Source: Cervus elaphus
Taxonomy: Eukaryota; Chordata; Mammalia; Artiodactyla; Cervidae
Assembly (NCBI RefSeq): GCF_910594005.1
Contig: NC_057826.1
Span: 29,111,501-29,175,500, forward strand
Length of the DNA: 64,000 nucleotides
Direction of reading: 5' to 3'
Shown here piece after piece: positions 47,560-58,639 of this stretch. Within the stretch, counting starts at the first letter, position 1. Each line of letters starts with the position of its first letter. Below the pieces are notes generated by a model. The model had not been told where the DNA came from. It saw only the letters and a program-made list of their open reading frames with translations, and ran no database searches. A program made the position numbers and the translations under genes.

Positions 47560-50430
47560 TGACAAAATCAGGGAAGCTGAAGCCCTACTGGGCTCTAAAA
47601 GTGTAGAAAGACAAAGAGAACATTTTGAAAGCAGTAAATGAAAAAATGACTATTGACATATAAGGGGACTCCAATAAGATCAAATGACTTCTAATCAGAA
47701 ACCAAAGAAGTCTGAATGTGGTAGGATGATATATTAAAAATCCTGAAAGAAAAATACTGTCAACTAAGAATTCTTTGTCCAACAAAACAGAGGCAAAATA
47801 AAGACATTTCAAGATAAACAAAGACTGAGTAATTTGTTGAGAGCACACATGCACCACAAAAAATAATAATAGTACTAAAGAAGTGTTTCAGGCTAAAATG
47901 AAATAAAAGCAGGTAGTAACTAAATTGTCACAAAGAAATAAAGAACATTAAAGGGGTAATTATATGGGTAAGATTAAAAGACATGAAAAAAAACTTTTCT
48001 CCCCTTTATCTCCCCTTGTTTTTAAAATAACTTAAAAAATGGTAAAACAGTGTAATTTGGCTTTTAACACATAAAAGATACATGACAATAATAGCACACA
48101 AGAGTAAAAATAAATGGAGTTAATCTGGATCAAAGATTCTATATTAGTGGTATTGAATTAGTATTAACATGAAGTAGTATGCAATAAGTTAAGATGCATA
48201 CTGTAACTTTAAAAAATAACTCAGCAAAATACAGCAAAAAAAAATTTTAATATTGAAACACAAAACAAAGCAATAAAAAATGAACAAAATGGACATGTGA
48301 CATATAGAAAACAAATATAAAAATGGCTAATGTAAATCATATCTATAATTACATTAACTGTAAGTGGGTAAATACACCAATCAAATGGCAAAGATTGTCA
48401 GACTGGAAAAACAAAATCCAACTATACAATGTCTATAAAAGACACATCAGGATCACACACACAGAATAGACTGAAAACAAAAATGCAGAACAAGATAAAC
48501 TGTGTAAATAAAAACCATCAGAGAGCCACAGAGTAGTCTTAAAGAAAAAAACTTACGTAACTGAAGACAAACTAGACAATTCAACAGTAAAAATTTCACT
48601 ATTCCAATCTCAGTAACTGACAATCCTGACAAAAAACCAGTGAGGATACAGAATATTTAAACAATATCATTAATCAATCAACATGATGCAACATCCAGCA
48701 CTCCACCCAAACAACAGTAAAATACATATTAGTTTGAAGTGCACATAAAAAATTTTCCACAATAGAAAATATATTGGGCCATAAAGTAAGTACCAATAAG
48801 TTTAACAGGATTAGACTCATACAACATAGTTCTCTAACGACAAAAGACTTAAACTGGAAATCAACAAGAAAAAATAATTTAGGAAATTTACAAATATTTG
48901 GAAATTAAACAACACACTGCTAAATAACTGATGGTCAAAGAAGAAATAACAAGAAAAATAAGAAAATATTTTCAACTGTATAAAAATTAAAACACAAATT
49001 ATTAGGGCAACTAAAGCAGTGCAGACAGGGATTTATAGCTTTAAATTCCATTCTAGGAAAGAAGAAAGATCTCAAAGCAATAACTTAAGCTTCCCTCTTA
49101 AGAAATGGGGAAAAGAAGAGCAAAGTAAGGAGAAAGGATATAATAAATATTAGACTAAAAATCAATAAAACAGAAATCAGAAACAACAGGGAAAAAATTA
49201 ATAAAGCCAGGATGATTCTTAGAAAAGATCAACAAAACTGCCACAGTGATAGCTTGACTGACCAAGAGTAAAAAAGACACAAACTATCCAAGTAGGAAAT
49301 GAAAGAAGTGACATCCCACCTGACCCTACAGAATTTCAACTTAGATGAAGTCAATCAATCCCAAGGAAGACTCAAATTACTAACAGGGAGACAGTGACAG
49401 AGGAAATGAGAGGGAAAGAAGAGGAGAGAGAGGGGAAGGAAAAACAAAAGAAAATGAAAATGTCTAAACAGACCATACAAAGTAAGGAAATTTAAAAGTA
49501 CTCGAAAACCTTCCCATTTAAGAAAAACCAAAGCCAGACAGTCTCACTGGTGAAATCTATCAAATTTTAAAGAAGGAATACTACCAATTCATTACAAATT
49601 CCTCAAGAAAACAAAAAAGTAGGAAGTATTTTCCAACTTGTTCTATGAAGCCAATATTCCCTGACACCAAAACCAGGCAGTCATGTTGTAACATGAATGC
49701 AGCATTAAAAGTATTCTGTTAAGGATGTTAGATTAAAAGACTACATATTATACAATTCCTTGTACAGAAAAATGTGCCAAAAAATCAAAGACAACTCTAT
49801 AAAGACAGAAAGCAGAGAAATGGTCTTAGAGTAGGAAGAAGAACTAACTGCAAACTGTCACAGGAATATTTCTGGGGTGATGAAGTACAGTAGTCCCCTA
49901 CATATGAATGAGTTCTATTCTGAGAACAAAGTTAGCCTAGGTACACAACTTACACAATCAGCCATATAGTACTGTACTGTAATGGGTTTATCATAATTTT
50001 CACATACATAATACATAAAAAACAAACACAAGAAATAAAACATTTTTAATCTTACAATACACTACTTCGAAAAGTACACTAGTACAGTACAACAGGCGGC
50101 ATACAAGGGCTAGCTAGCATCGAGTGAACAAGGCAAGCAGAGTCACTGGCTGGAGGAGAGATGGGGGTAGAAGATGTGAGAGCTGCAGGATCACTAGCGA
50201 CAGGAGACAGAGGCAAGCTACAATTTCACTCTCACCTGACACCAATGGAATGCACGTTCACATTTGAAAGCTCTCAACTTGAAGGTTCCTATGTAGGGAA
50301 TTAACTGTATTCTAAAACTGTATTATGGTTGTGTATCTCTTAAATATCACTAAAAATCATTAAATTATAAACTTAATACAAGTGGATTTTAATGTATGAA
50401 ATTATTCTTCGATAATCCTGTTCCAGAAAA
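47560..50430 (+). mobile_element. Old L1M element, internally deleted, hosting a MITE
   Basis: The 5' part follows the L1M region upstream of ORF2 (ccaataagatcaaatgactt ... tcaactaagaattctttgtc). Endonuclease/early-ORF2 text follows (tggaaattaaacaacacact, ggcaactaaagcagtgcaga, gatctcaaagcaataactta) to about 49690. It then jumps to a 3' UTR (tctggggtgatgaag ... ccaccaagcaat-type end with attcttcgataatcctgtt). The RT and C-terminal coding parts are missing. A MITE at 49888-50307 splits the 3' UTR. Confidence 0.82.
49888..50307. mobile_element. Tigger/mariner-like MITE, 420 bp
   Basis: The ends CAGTAGTCCCCTACATATGA (left) and the reverse complement of TCCTATGTAGGGAATTAACTG (right) are inverted repeats. 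Each is bordered by TA (49886-49887 and 50308-50309), the TA target duplication of Tc1/mariner-group elements. Inside are repeated agtacactagtacagtac motifs. Removing it rejoins the L1 3' UTR text ggtgatgaag/ttctaaaactg. No transposase frame. Exact family not certain. Confidence 0.85.
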
Positions 50431-50439
50431 AAACTGATT

Positions 50440-51300
50440 CATTGAATAAATCAACAGTTTCTTGTTAGACCTATCAAAATAAAAGAGAATACTGGAAATT
50501 TTAAAAGAAATATTACTCTAACACTTACATGTATCGAAAGAATTTTGAGGAAATATTACAAACATCTTTATGCCAACAAATATGAAATGCTCAAATTTCT
50601 TGAAAACAACAACTTAAAAAAAAGAACATCTAATAGCATACATCTATTTATATAAATTTAGTTGACCAAAAACCTACATGCAAACAAAATTAGAGTACCA
50701 GATTGGTTTCGCTAGTGAACTCTATAAACATTTTTGGAAGAAACAACACCACCTTATTACAAACTCTTTCAAGTACATGGGAGGAGACCCCACTTTCAAA
50801 TAAGACCAAGTGGGCTGACAAAACTGTTCCAGGCATTACTGGTAAAAATGTTACCAGTATTACCCTGATACCACAGACAAAGACATCTAAAGGCAAAGAA
50901 CACTGTGGACCAATACTCCCTATAAATGCAGACATAAAAAATTCTTAATAAAAGTATTAGCAAATTAAATGTACATGTATCACAACTATGGAGAATGATG
51001 CAGAATATATCACAGTAACATAAAGCTAATTTAACATTTGAAAATTTAACTAAACATTAACAATATAATGTACTGTAATGAAGAAAAATCATATTCAACA
51101 TAGTAAAAAAGCATCTGAAAAACATCAATATCCACTCAAAAATTTTCTAAAATTACTGTACACAAAAAATAAGATGAACTTTCCTCACTCTTATTGAAGG
51201 CATCCATGAAAATTCTACAACTAATATGATATATAATGTTCAAAGACTAAATGATTTTCCCTTTCAGTAGAGAATAAGGCACTGCAATACGGCAAGACAA
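50440..51300 (+). mobile_element. Ancient L1 ORF2 fragment
   Basis: tatgccaacaaatatgaaat, ccagattggtttcgctagtg aactctataaac, ttaccctgataccacagaca and aagacatctaaaggcaaaga match the ORF2 region between endonuclease and RT. The 81-codon open frame at 50703-50948 is part of it. Confidence 0.75.
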
Positions 51301-51406
51301 AGGAAAAAAAGGCAGAAAGGAAGAAGTAAAACTGTCTCCACATGTACATGGCATGAATACCCCCCCAAAAAAAAACCCTAAAAGCAACTACTAAAAATAA
51401 TAAGTA

Positions 51407-51418
51407 GTGCTTGCTTCA

Positions 51419-51463
<45 letters not shown>

Positions 51464-51513
51464 GGCTCCTGTGCGAGAATGATATGCAAATTCGTGAAGT
51501 GTTCCATATTTTT
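51407..51513 (+). pseudogene. RNU6 (pseudogene): U6 snRNA-like pseudogene, full length, 5' part of a chimeric retrocopy
   Basis: The 107 bases line up end to end with U6 spliceosomal RNA, from GTGCTTGCTTC through the invariant ATACAGAGA box to the terminal T run. About nine substitutions are visible. Most are C-to-T or G-to-A, as expected from CpG decay. No U6-type proximal sequence element or TATA box is seen in the AT-rich, L1-derived upstream DNA, so it is unlikely to be transcribed. It is continuous at its 3' end with an unrelated polyadenylated sequence, and the pair share one target-site duplication. Confidence 0.93.
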
Positions 51514-51640
51514 GAATGTATGGGTATGAATGATCAAGTCCTTTGTGAATATTTCAACCAAGCAGGCAAATTCTTAATGTTCACATCATTAAATAAAACC
51601 TGATTCTTCTAAAAATAAGTAAATAAATAAATAAAATAAA
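51514..51640 (+). pseudogene. mRNA 3'-end retrocopy fused to U6 (3' part of the chimera)
   Basis: Directly after the U6 T run comes about 97 bases of non-repeat sequence. It has an AATAAA signal at 51592-51597, and an A-rich tail starts 14 bases later at 51611 (now AAATAAATAAAT-like). A 16-bp repeat, TAAAAATAATAAGTAG, flanks the whole U6-plus-tail unit at 51392-51407 and 51641-51656. This is the layout of an L1-mediated chimeric retrocopy: a polyadenylated mRNA primed the reverse transcription and the enzyme then switched template to U6. I do not recognise the source mRNA. A short open frame crosses the segment, but its stop codon overlaps the polyadenylation region, so it is more likely 3' UTR. 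Confidence 0.82.
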
Positions 51641-51659
51641 TAAAAATAATAAGTAGAAT

Positions 51660-53727
51660 GAGCCAGAGCACAAGATATAAAAAGTTCACACTTGGAGTAA
51701 GCACAAGAAAAATGAAATTTTAAGTAACTATTTCCTTGAAATATTTCAATGCAAAGAAATAGAGGATAATTTATTTCAATGAAAAGAAATAAATTTATTT
51801 TATTTATCAATTTATTTATTTATAAAATAATTATCAAATAAATTTATTTATCAAATAAATAAATTTATATCAATGCAAAGAAATAAATCTATTTATTTAT
51901 AAATTTACGTATTTATCAAATAAGTTTATTTATCAGTAAACTGGAATAAATTTATTTCAATTCAAAGAAATAAGAGGAAAACAATACAATGGGAAATACT
52001 AGAGATCTCTTCAAGAAAATTAGAGATACCAAGGGAACATTTCATGCAAAGATGGGCACAATAAAGGACAAAAACGGTATGGACTTAACAGTAGCAGAAG
52101 ATATTAAGAAGAGGTGGCAAGAATACACAGAAGAACTATACAAAAAAGACCTTTATCACCCAGATAACCACAATGGTGTGATCACTCACCTAGAGCCAGA
52201 TATCCTGGAATGTGAAGTCTTAGGAAGCCTTAGGGGCTTTAGGAAGCATCACTATGAACAAAGCTAGTGGAGGTGATGGAATTCCAGGTGAGCTATTTCA
52301 AATCCTAAAAGATGATGCTGTGAAAGTGTTGCATTCAATATACCAGCAAATTTGGAAAACTCAGCAGTGGCCACAGGACTGCAAAAGGCCAGTTTATATC
52401 CCAATCCCAAAGAAAGGCAATGCCAAAGAATGTTCAAACTACCATACAATTGCACTCATCTCACATGCTAGCAAAGTAATGCTCAAAATTCTCCAAGCCA
52501 GGCTTCAATGATACATGAACCGTGAACTTCCAGATGTTCAGGCTGGATTTAGAAAACAGAGGAACCAGAGATCAAATTGCCAACATATGATGGATCACAG
52601 AAAAAGCAAGAGAGTTCCAGAAAAATATCTACTTCTGCTTAATTGACTATGCCAAAGCCTTTGACTGTGTGGACCACAACAAGCTGTGGAAAATTCTTCA
52701 AGACAGGGGAATACGAGACCATCTTACCTGCCTCCTGCGAAATCTGTATGCAGGTCAAGAAGCAACAGCTAGAACTGGACATGGAACAATGGACTGGTTC
52801 CAAATTAGGAAAGGAGTACAGGGCTATATATTGTCACCCTGCTTATTTAGCTTCTATGCAGAGAGTACATCATGTGAAATGCTGGGCTGGGTGAAGCTCA
52901 AACTGGAATCAAGATTACCGGGGCAAGTATCAATAACCTCAGATATGCAGATGACACCACTGTCATGACAGAAAGTGAAAAGGAATCAAAGAGCCTCATG
53001 ATGAAAGTGAAAGAGGAGAGTGAAAAAGTTGACTTAAAACTCAACATTCAAAAAAAGAAGATCATGGAATCCGGTCCCATCACTTCATGACAAACAGATG
53101 GAGAAACAATGAAAACAGTGACAGACTTTATTTTCTTGGGCTCTAAACTCACTGCAGACGATGACTACAGTCATGAAATTAAAAGACGCTTGCTCCTTGG
53201 AAAAAAAGCTATGACCAACTAGACAGCATATTAGAAAGCAGAGACATTACTTTGCCCACAAAGGTCCATCTAGTCAGAGCTATGGTTTTTCCAGTAGTCA
53301 TATACACATGTGAGAGCTGGACCATAAAGAAGGCTGAGCATCAAAGAATTGGTGTTTTTGAACTGTGGTGTTGGAGAAGACTCTTGAAGAGTCCCTTGGA
53401 CTGCAAGGAGACCAAGCCAGTCAATCCTAATGGAAAGTCATTAGAAGGACTGAATAGTCATTGGAATATTCATTGGAAGGACTGACGCTTAAGTTCCAAT
53501 ATTCTGACTGCCTGATGCGAAGAGCCAATTCACTGGAAAAGACCCTGTTGCTGGGAAAGACTGAAGGCAGGAGGAGAAGGGGATTACAGAGGACAAAATG
53601 GTTGGATGGCATCACTGACTCAATGGACATGAGTTTAAGCAAGTTCTGGAAGATGGTGAAGGACAGGGAAACCTGGCGTGCTTCAGTCCACAGGGGTGCA
53701 AAAAGTCGGACACAACTGAGCGACTGA
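51660..53727 (+). mobile_element. Longest BovB in the window, 5'-truncated
   Basis: The BovB coding strand can be followed over about 1.75 kb from 51959. The linker before RT comes first (IRDTKGTFHAKMGTIKDKNG), then the RT core (NKASGGDGIPGELFQILKDD; the DYAKAFDCVDH motif around 52650; LRNLYAGQEATARTGHGTMD), then the C-terminal part and the 3' end gacacaactgagcgactgag. At least five frame breaks separate the readable blocks, and the catalytic F-x-DD block near 52930 (YAD-D) is frame-disrupted, so it is dead. The region 51740-51960, upstream of the first clear coding block, is a repeat expansion. The exact left edge is unclear. Confidence 0.92.
51740..51975 (+). repeat. AT-rich expansion carrying four BovB-derived motifs
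   Basis: The phrase TTTCAATGCAAAGAAATA recurs four times with small changes (about 51744, 51775, 51869 and 51957), separated by TTTATTTATAAATTTA-type runs. The first and last copies border normal BovB sequence (agagga...), so the repeat grew inside the element. Confidence 0.8.
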
Positions 53728-54039
53728 GTAACAAATCAAGACTTGTTACTGAGTTACTGGAACTGAATAGAGAGAATAGAAGTAACATACAATCAAGTAA
53801 GTTTAAATAAAGGCACCAAATGTGCACAAGCAACCCAATGGAGAAAAGAAAGTATTTTCAACAAATAGTACTGGAAAAACTGTATGGTCATATGCAAAAA
53901 CTGGACCCCATATGTACTTTACATCATACATAAAACTTAATCTAAGATGAATCAAGAATCTACCTATAAAATAAAAAACCATAAAGCTTACAAACACAAG
54001 AGTATTTTTTGACTTTAGGAAATTTAAAGGTTGATTACA

Positions 54040-54247
54040 GCTTCCCTGTAGCTCAGACAGTAAAGCGTCTGCCTACAATGCGGGAGACCTGGGTTCAATC
54101 CCTGGGTCGGGAAGATCCCCTGGAGAAGGAAATGGCAACCCACTCCAGTACTCTTGCCTAGAAAATCCCATGGACTGAGGAGCCTGGTAGGCTACAGTCC
54201 ATGGGGTTGCAAAGAGGCGACACGACTGAGCGACTTCACTTCACTTC
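54040..54247 (+). mobile_element. Bov-tA SINE
   Basis: Complete Bov-tA: cttccctgtagctcagacag, cctgggttcaatccctgggt with a B box, then Bov-A body ending gcgacacgactgagcgactt. Among the best preserved SINEs here. Confidence 0.94.
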
Positions 54248-54366
54248 TATACTTACAGAAAATAGAAGGGTAATAACCTTAAAAGAAAAAAATCCATAAA
54301 TGAGCCTTAATCTAAATCAAAACATTGGATCATCAAAACATACCATTAAGAAAACAAAAAAGTAGA

Positions 54367-54473
54367 GAATTCTCTGGCAGTCCAGAGAATTTGGGCCTTG
54401 CCAATGGCCCAGGTTCAATTCCTGGTCAAGGAACTAAGATCCCACAAAACGCATGACCCAAAAAAAAAAAAAA
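54367..54473 (+). mobile_element. CHR-type SINE
   Basis: gaattctctggcagtccaga, ccaggttcaattcctggtca aggaactaagatcccac and an A14 tail (54460-54473), followed at once by T20 (54474-54493). Confidence 0.85.
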
Positions 54474-55204
54474 TTTTTTTTTTTTTTTTTTTTAAAGAAA
54501 ATGAAAAAGTAAGCTACAGACTCAGATACATTATTTGTAAAACAGATTATCTGACAAAAGACTTGTATGCAACATTTTAATTCTCAAGGAAATACAAATT
54601 AAGATTAAGATCACAATAACATACCATTAAACACCCACCAAAAGAGTTAAATTCAAAATGCTGACAAAATTAAGTAATGACAAAAAGTGGCGTAATCAAA
54701 ACTCTCATACTACTGGTGTGAGTATAAAGCTGTGCAGCTGTTACAGAAAAAAATGATCAGTATTTTCTTCTAAAATTTAAATACATATACCATAAATAAA
54801 AAATTTCACTCGTATTCTGAACTAAGACTTTAAAACATGTGTTTACATCATCAGTAGAAAAGATGGAAAGCCCAGATATAAACCCACACACCTATGGTCA
54901 ATTAATCTACAACAAAGGAAGCAAGAATATACAATGGAGAAAACAGTCTCTTCAATAAGAGGTGCTGGGAAAACTGAACAACTACAAGTAAAAGAATGTA
55001 GACCATTCTCTAACACCACATACAAAAACAAACTCAAAATGGATTAAAGGTCTAAATATAAGACCAGATACTATAAAACTTAGAGGAAAACATAGACAGA
55101 ACACTCTTTGACATAAATCTCAGCACCTACCTCCTAGAGTAATGAAAATAAAAACAAAAATAAACCAATGGGACCTAATTAAATTTAAAGCTTTTGCACA
55201 GCAA

Positions 55205-55409
55205 GTGAAAGTTGCTCAGTTGTGTCCGACTCTTTACAACCCCATGGACTATACAGTCCACGGAATTCTCTGGGCCAGAATTCTCTAGGCCGGAATATTG
55301 GAGTGGGTAGCCTTTCCCTTCTCCAGGAGATCTTCCCAACCCAGGGATCGAACCCAGGTCTCCCACATTGCAGGTGGATTCTTTACCAGATGAGCCACAA
55401 AGGTAGTCC
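55205..55409 (-). mobile_element. Bov-tA SINE
   Basis: Reverse complement of Bov-tA (gttgctcagttgtgtccgac ... cccagggatcgaacccaggt ... agatgagccac). A perfect 12-bp target repeat, TTTGCACAGCAA, is at 55193-55204 and 55410-55421. A short internal duplication (agaattctctgggcc / agaattctctaggcc) is present near 55260-55295. Confidence 0.95.
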
Positions 55410-55717
55410 TTTGCACAGCAAATGAAACCATAAACAAAATGAAAAGACAACCCACAGAATGGGAGATAGTATTCGCGAATGAAGTGACCAAACAAGGAAT
55501 TAAATCTCCAAAATAAACAAAGGGCCCATGCAGCTCAACATCAATAAAACAACCCAATCAAAAAATAGGCAAAAGATCTAACTAGACATTTCTCCAAAGA
55601 AAACATACAGATGGCCAAGAGGCACATGAATGGCCGGTCAGAATGGCCATCACCAAAAGGCCAAGAATAATAAATACTGGAGAGGGTGTGGAGAAAAGGG
55701 ACCCCTGCCACAGTATT

Positions 55718-55769
55718 GGTTGGAAAGTGAATTGGTCGGAAAGTGAATTGGTCGGAAAGTGAATTGGTC
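55718..55769 (+). repeat. 16-bp tandem repeat, 3.25 copies, at an L1/BovB junction
   Basis: GGTTGGAAAGTGAATT is followed by two perfect copies of GGTCGGAAAGTGAATT and then GGTC. The unit is L1 ORF2 sequence, and the array ends exactly where the BovB begins. Confidence 0.95.
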
Positions 55770-56190
55770 AAAGCTATGGTTTTTCCAGCAGTCATGTACA
55801 GATGTGAGAGCTGGACTGTAAGAAGGCTGAACATTGAAGAATTGATGCTTTTAAATTGTGGTGCTGGAGAACACTGTTGAGAGTCCCTTGGACTGCAAGG
55901 AGATGAAACCAGTCAATCCCAGAGAAAATCAACCCGGAATATTCACTGGAAGGACTGATGCTGAAGTTCCAATACTTTGGCCACCTAATGCAAAGCACTG
56001 ACTCATTAGAAAAGACTCTGATGCTGGGAAAGATTGAAGGCAAAAGGAGAAGGGGGCAGCAGAAGTTGAGATAGTTAGGTAGCATCACCGACTCAATGGA
56101 CATTAATTAAGCAAGCTGAGCCTGGCGTGCTGCAATCCATTGGGTCGCAGAGAGTCAAACACAACTTAGTGACTGAACAACAATGACAAA
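55766..56190 (+). mobile_element. BovB LINE 3' end inside L1
   Basis: gtcaaagctatggtttttcc agcagtcatgtacagatgtg starts the BovB C-terminal region. It runs to gagtcaaacacaacttagtg actgaacaac. The L1 resumes at about 56191 with agtacaaccattgtggagaa. Confidence 0.92.
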
Positions 56191-56463
56191 ATAGTACAAC
56201 CATTGTGGAGAATAATATGAAAGTTTCTTAAAAAACTAAAACTACCAGAAGATCCAATAATGCCATTTCTGGGCATATATCCGGAAAATACTATAATTTG
56301 AAGAGATACCTGCACCCCGTGTTCACTGCAGCACTATTTACAATAGGTACGTTATAGAAGCAACCTTAATGCCCATCAACAGAGGAATGGATAAAGAAGA
56401 TGTGATATATTTACACAATGGAATAATAACCATACAAATGAGTGAAATAATGCCATTTGCAGC

Positions 56464-56690
56464 ATGTGTGCGTGCATGCTCGCTCAGTCATTCAGTTGTT
56501 TTAGACTCTTTGTGACCCTGTGGACTGTAGCCACCAGGATTCTCCCATGGACAGAGGATATGGTCTCCCATGGAATACTGGAGTGGGTTGCCATTTCCTA
56601 CTTCAGGGGATCTTCCCAACTCAGGGATTGAACCCACATCTCCTGCACTGATGGGTGGATTCTTTACCACTGAGCCACCTGAGAAGCCAA
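56464..56690 (-). mobile_element. Bov-tA SINE
   Basis: gctcgctcagtcattcagtt, ggagtgggttgccatttcct and cagggattgaacccacatct in reverse complement, with an internal 20-base insertion (gaggatatggtctcccatgg) in the Bov-A body. Confidence 0.92.
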
Positions 56691-57174
56691 AGTAAGCCAG
56701 ACAGAGAAAGACAAATATCATATGATGTCATTCATACATGGACTCTAAAAAAAAAAACGATAGAAGCAAACATTTACAAAACAAATAGATTCACAGACTT
56801 TGAAAACAAACTTACAGTTACCCAAGGGGAAGGGGGGGATAAATTAGGAGTTTGGGATTAACATATACACATTACTATTTCATATATGGATAGATATATA
56901 TAAAATAGATAATCAACAAGGACCTACTATATAGCACAGGGAACTCTACTCAGTATTCTGTAATAAGTTATATGGGATAAGAATCTGAGAAAGATATATG
57001 TATATATCTTTGGATAGATATATATATATACACATATATATGGATATATGTATACATATACCTGAATAATTCAGCCGTATACCTGAAACTAACACAGCAC
57101 TGTAAATGAATTATACTCTAAAATAGTCAAATTTTAAAAAGTAAAAAAATTAATAAAACATTTTTACAAAAATA

Positions 57175-57345
57175 ACATATAAGAAAGTTCATAGAAGCTT
57201 TAAACAGTCAAAAACTACAAAAAGCTCAGGTAGTTGTCAACAACAGAACCATAAAACTGGTATATTCAAATGAACAGAATACTATATAGCAAAAAAACGA
57301 ATTTCTGATATACAAAATAACATGAATAAATCTCAAAATATTATG
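57175..57345 (+). mobile_element. Old L1 3' fragment
   Basis: ataaaactggtatattcaaa, acagaatactatatagcaaa and aataacatgaataaatctca correspond to the end of L1 ORF2. Diverged. Confidence 0.65.
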
Positions 57346-57699
57346 CTGCTACTTCAGCATATGACCATTTTACTGTAAGAGGACTAGAAAGACCATTCCC
57401 CACATTAAGCAACTAAAAAACAAGAAATTATAAGAATCAATGGTTTTCAGAAATTAGAAACTGAGTATCAGTCAGTACAGGATCCTGATCTCCAAGGAAA
57501 AGGAAATGAAGAGGTATCTGTATTGCTCTGGTGTACTACACAGAGGCAATTTCCAGGCCATGATGTGTGGAAGGGGAACTCAAACAAAGCTTGTGAGTCA
57601 AGGAAACTGGCGGCACATTCAGGGCTGTCAAGGTAGCTATAATGTAAAGGTTAGATTACCAGAAAAGAAAATGCTGCACACAGAGAGAAAACTCTAAAG

Positions 57700-57899
57700 C
57701 AGGAGTTGCAAACATTTTCCGTAAAGGGTAGATAAATTTTTTAGGTTTTGCAGGCTACTTAACTCTGCCATTAAAACATGAAAGCAGACAAAGACAATAC
57801 ATAAATGAATGAGTATGGCTATGTTCCAATATAACTTTAGTTACGGTAACAGGTGGTAGGTGGAACTTGGCCTGTGAGCTGTAAATCTGCCCACCTCTG
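57700..57899. mobile_element. hAT-type MITE (Charlie group), 200 bp
   Basis: caggagttgcaaacattttc cgtaaagggtagata, ggttttgcaggctacttaac, gttccaatataactttagtt and cttggcctgtgagctgtaaatctgcccacctctg give the whole element with inverted ends (caggagttg / ccacctctg). The 8-bp target duplication CTCTAAAG (57692-57699) recurs as CTCTAGAG (57900-57907), the size made by hAT transposases. Confidence 0.9.
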
Positions 57900-57968
57900 C
57901 TCTAGAGATCTACAGAATGATGTCCTTAACTTATGCCTGGGTGATGTGCACATGAGTGTGATTACTCA

Positions 57969-58215
57969 AGCTGAAGCTCCAATACTTTGGCCACCTGATG
58001 CGAAGAGTCAGCTCACTGGAAAAGACTCCGATGCTAGGAAAGGTTGAGGACAGGAAGAGACGGGGACAACACAGGATGAGATGGTTGGATAGCATCACTG
58101 ACTCAATGGACATGATTTGGAGCAAACTCCAGGAGATAGTGAGGGACAGGGAAGCTTGGCGTTCTGCAGTCCATGGGGTCACAAAGAGTTGGATACAACT
58201 TAGCAACTGAACTAC
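57969..58215 (+). mobile_element. BovB LINE 3' end
   Basis: agctgaagctccaatacttt ggccacctgatgcgaagagt to gttggatacaacttagcaac tgaac. The coding tail is open over 70 codons (57998-58210), ending HGVTKSWIQLSN. Confidence 0.93.
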
Positions 58216-58639
58216 AACAAATAAAATAACTGGAAAGAAATAGCTCAAAAGAATTCCCAAAACTCATATGACCAGAACAGTTTGAAGTCTCAATAAACAA
58301 GGGAAAAAGCCTCTCAATACATGGAACATCACATATAGAGCCCTCAAAACGGTACAACTTCAGAGTAGAGCTAAATTAGTCTAACATTTAAATCTCTTCT
58401 GATAGACCCTAGCAATGCTTAAAAGAAATTCATGCAAAGATCTAACAGATTACAGGTAACTTAACTACACCCCCAAAGTCTGAAAATATTTAATGAAATG
58501 TCATAAATTACCAGGTATTCAAAAACAAGGCAGAAATATATAACCCATACCAAGAGGGGAAAAAACTGTCAACAGAAGCAGATAGAGAAATGACAGGATG
58601 GAATTATCAGACAAGGACATTAAAACTAAGTTCTTAAGA
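58216..58639. other. No recognisable feature
   Basis: Intronic sequence without supported features. Confidence 0.5.

Larger units (their letters stand above)
53795..54840 (+). mobile_element. Old L1 ORF2 3' portion, split by two SINEs
   Basis: aaataaaggcaccaaatgtg, aacaaatagtactggaaaaa ctg, then after the SINEs ttaagaaaacaaaaaagtag, actctcatactactggtgtg. Split at 54040-54247 (Bov-tA) and 54367-54493 (CHR plus T run). Strongly diverged. Confidence 0.75.
54865..57140 (+). mobile_element. L1 3' portion, split by two SINEs and a BovB
   Basis: ORF2-end text (cccagatataaacccacaca ... aggtgctgggaaaactgaac ... ctagacatttctccaaagaa ... gccatcaccaaaaggccaag) leads to a 3' UTR (aaggacctactatatagcac agggaactctactcag) ending about 57135. 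Interrupted at 55205-55409 (Bov-tA), 55770-56187 (BovB) and 56464-56690 (Bov-tA). A 5' piece of ORF2 around 55628-55630 is also lost. TA-rich repeat growth lies at 56970-57062. Confidence 0.88.
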
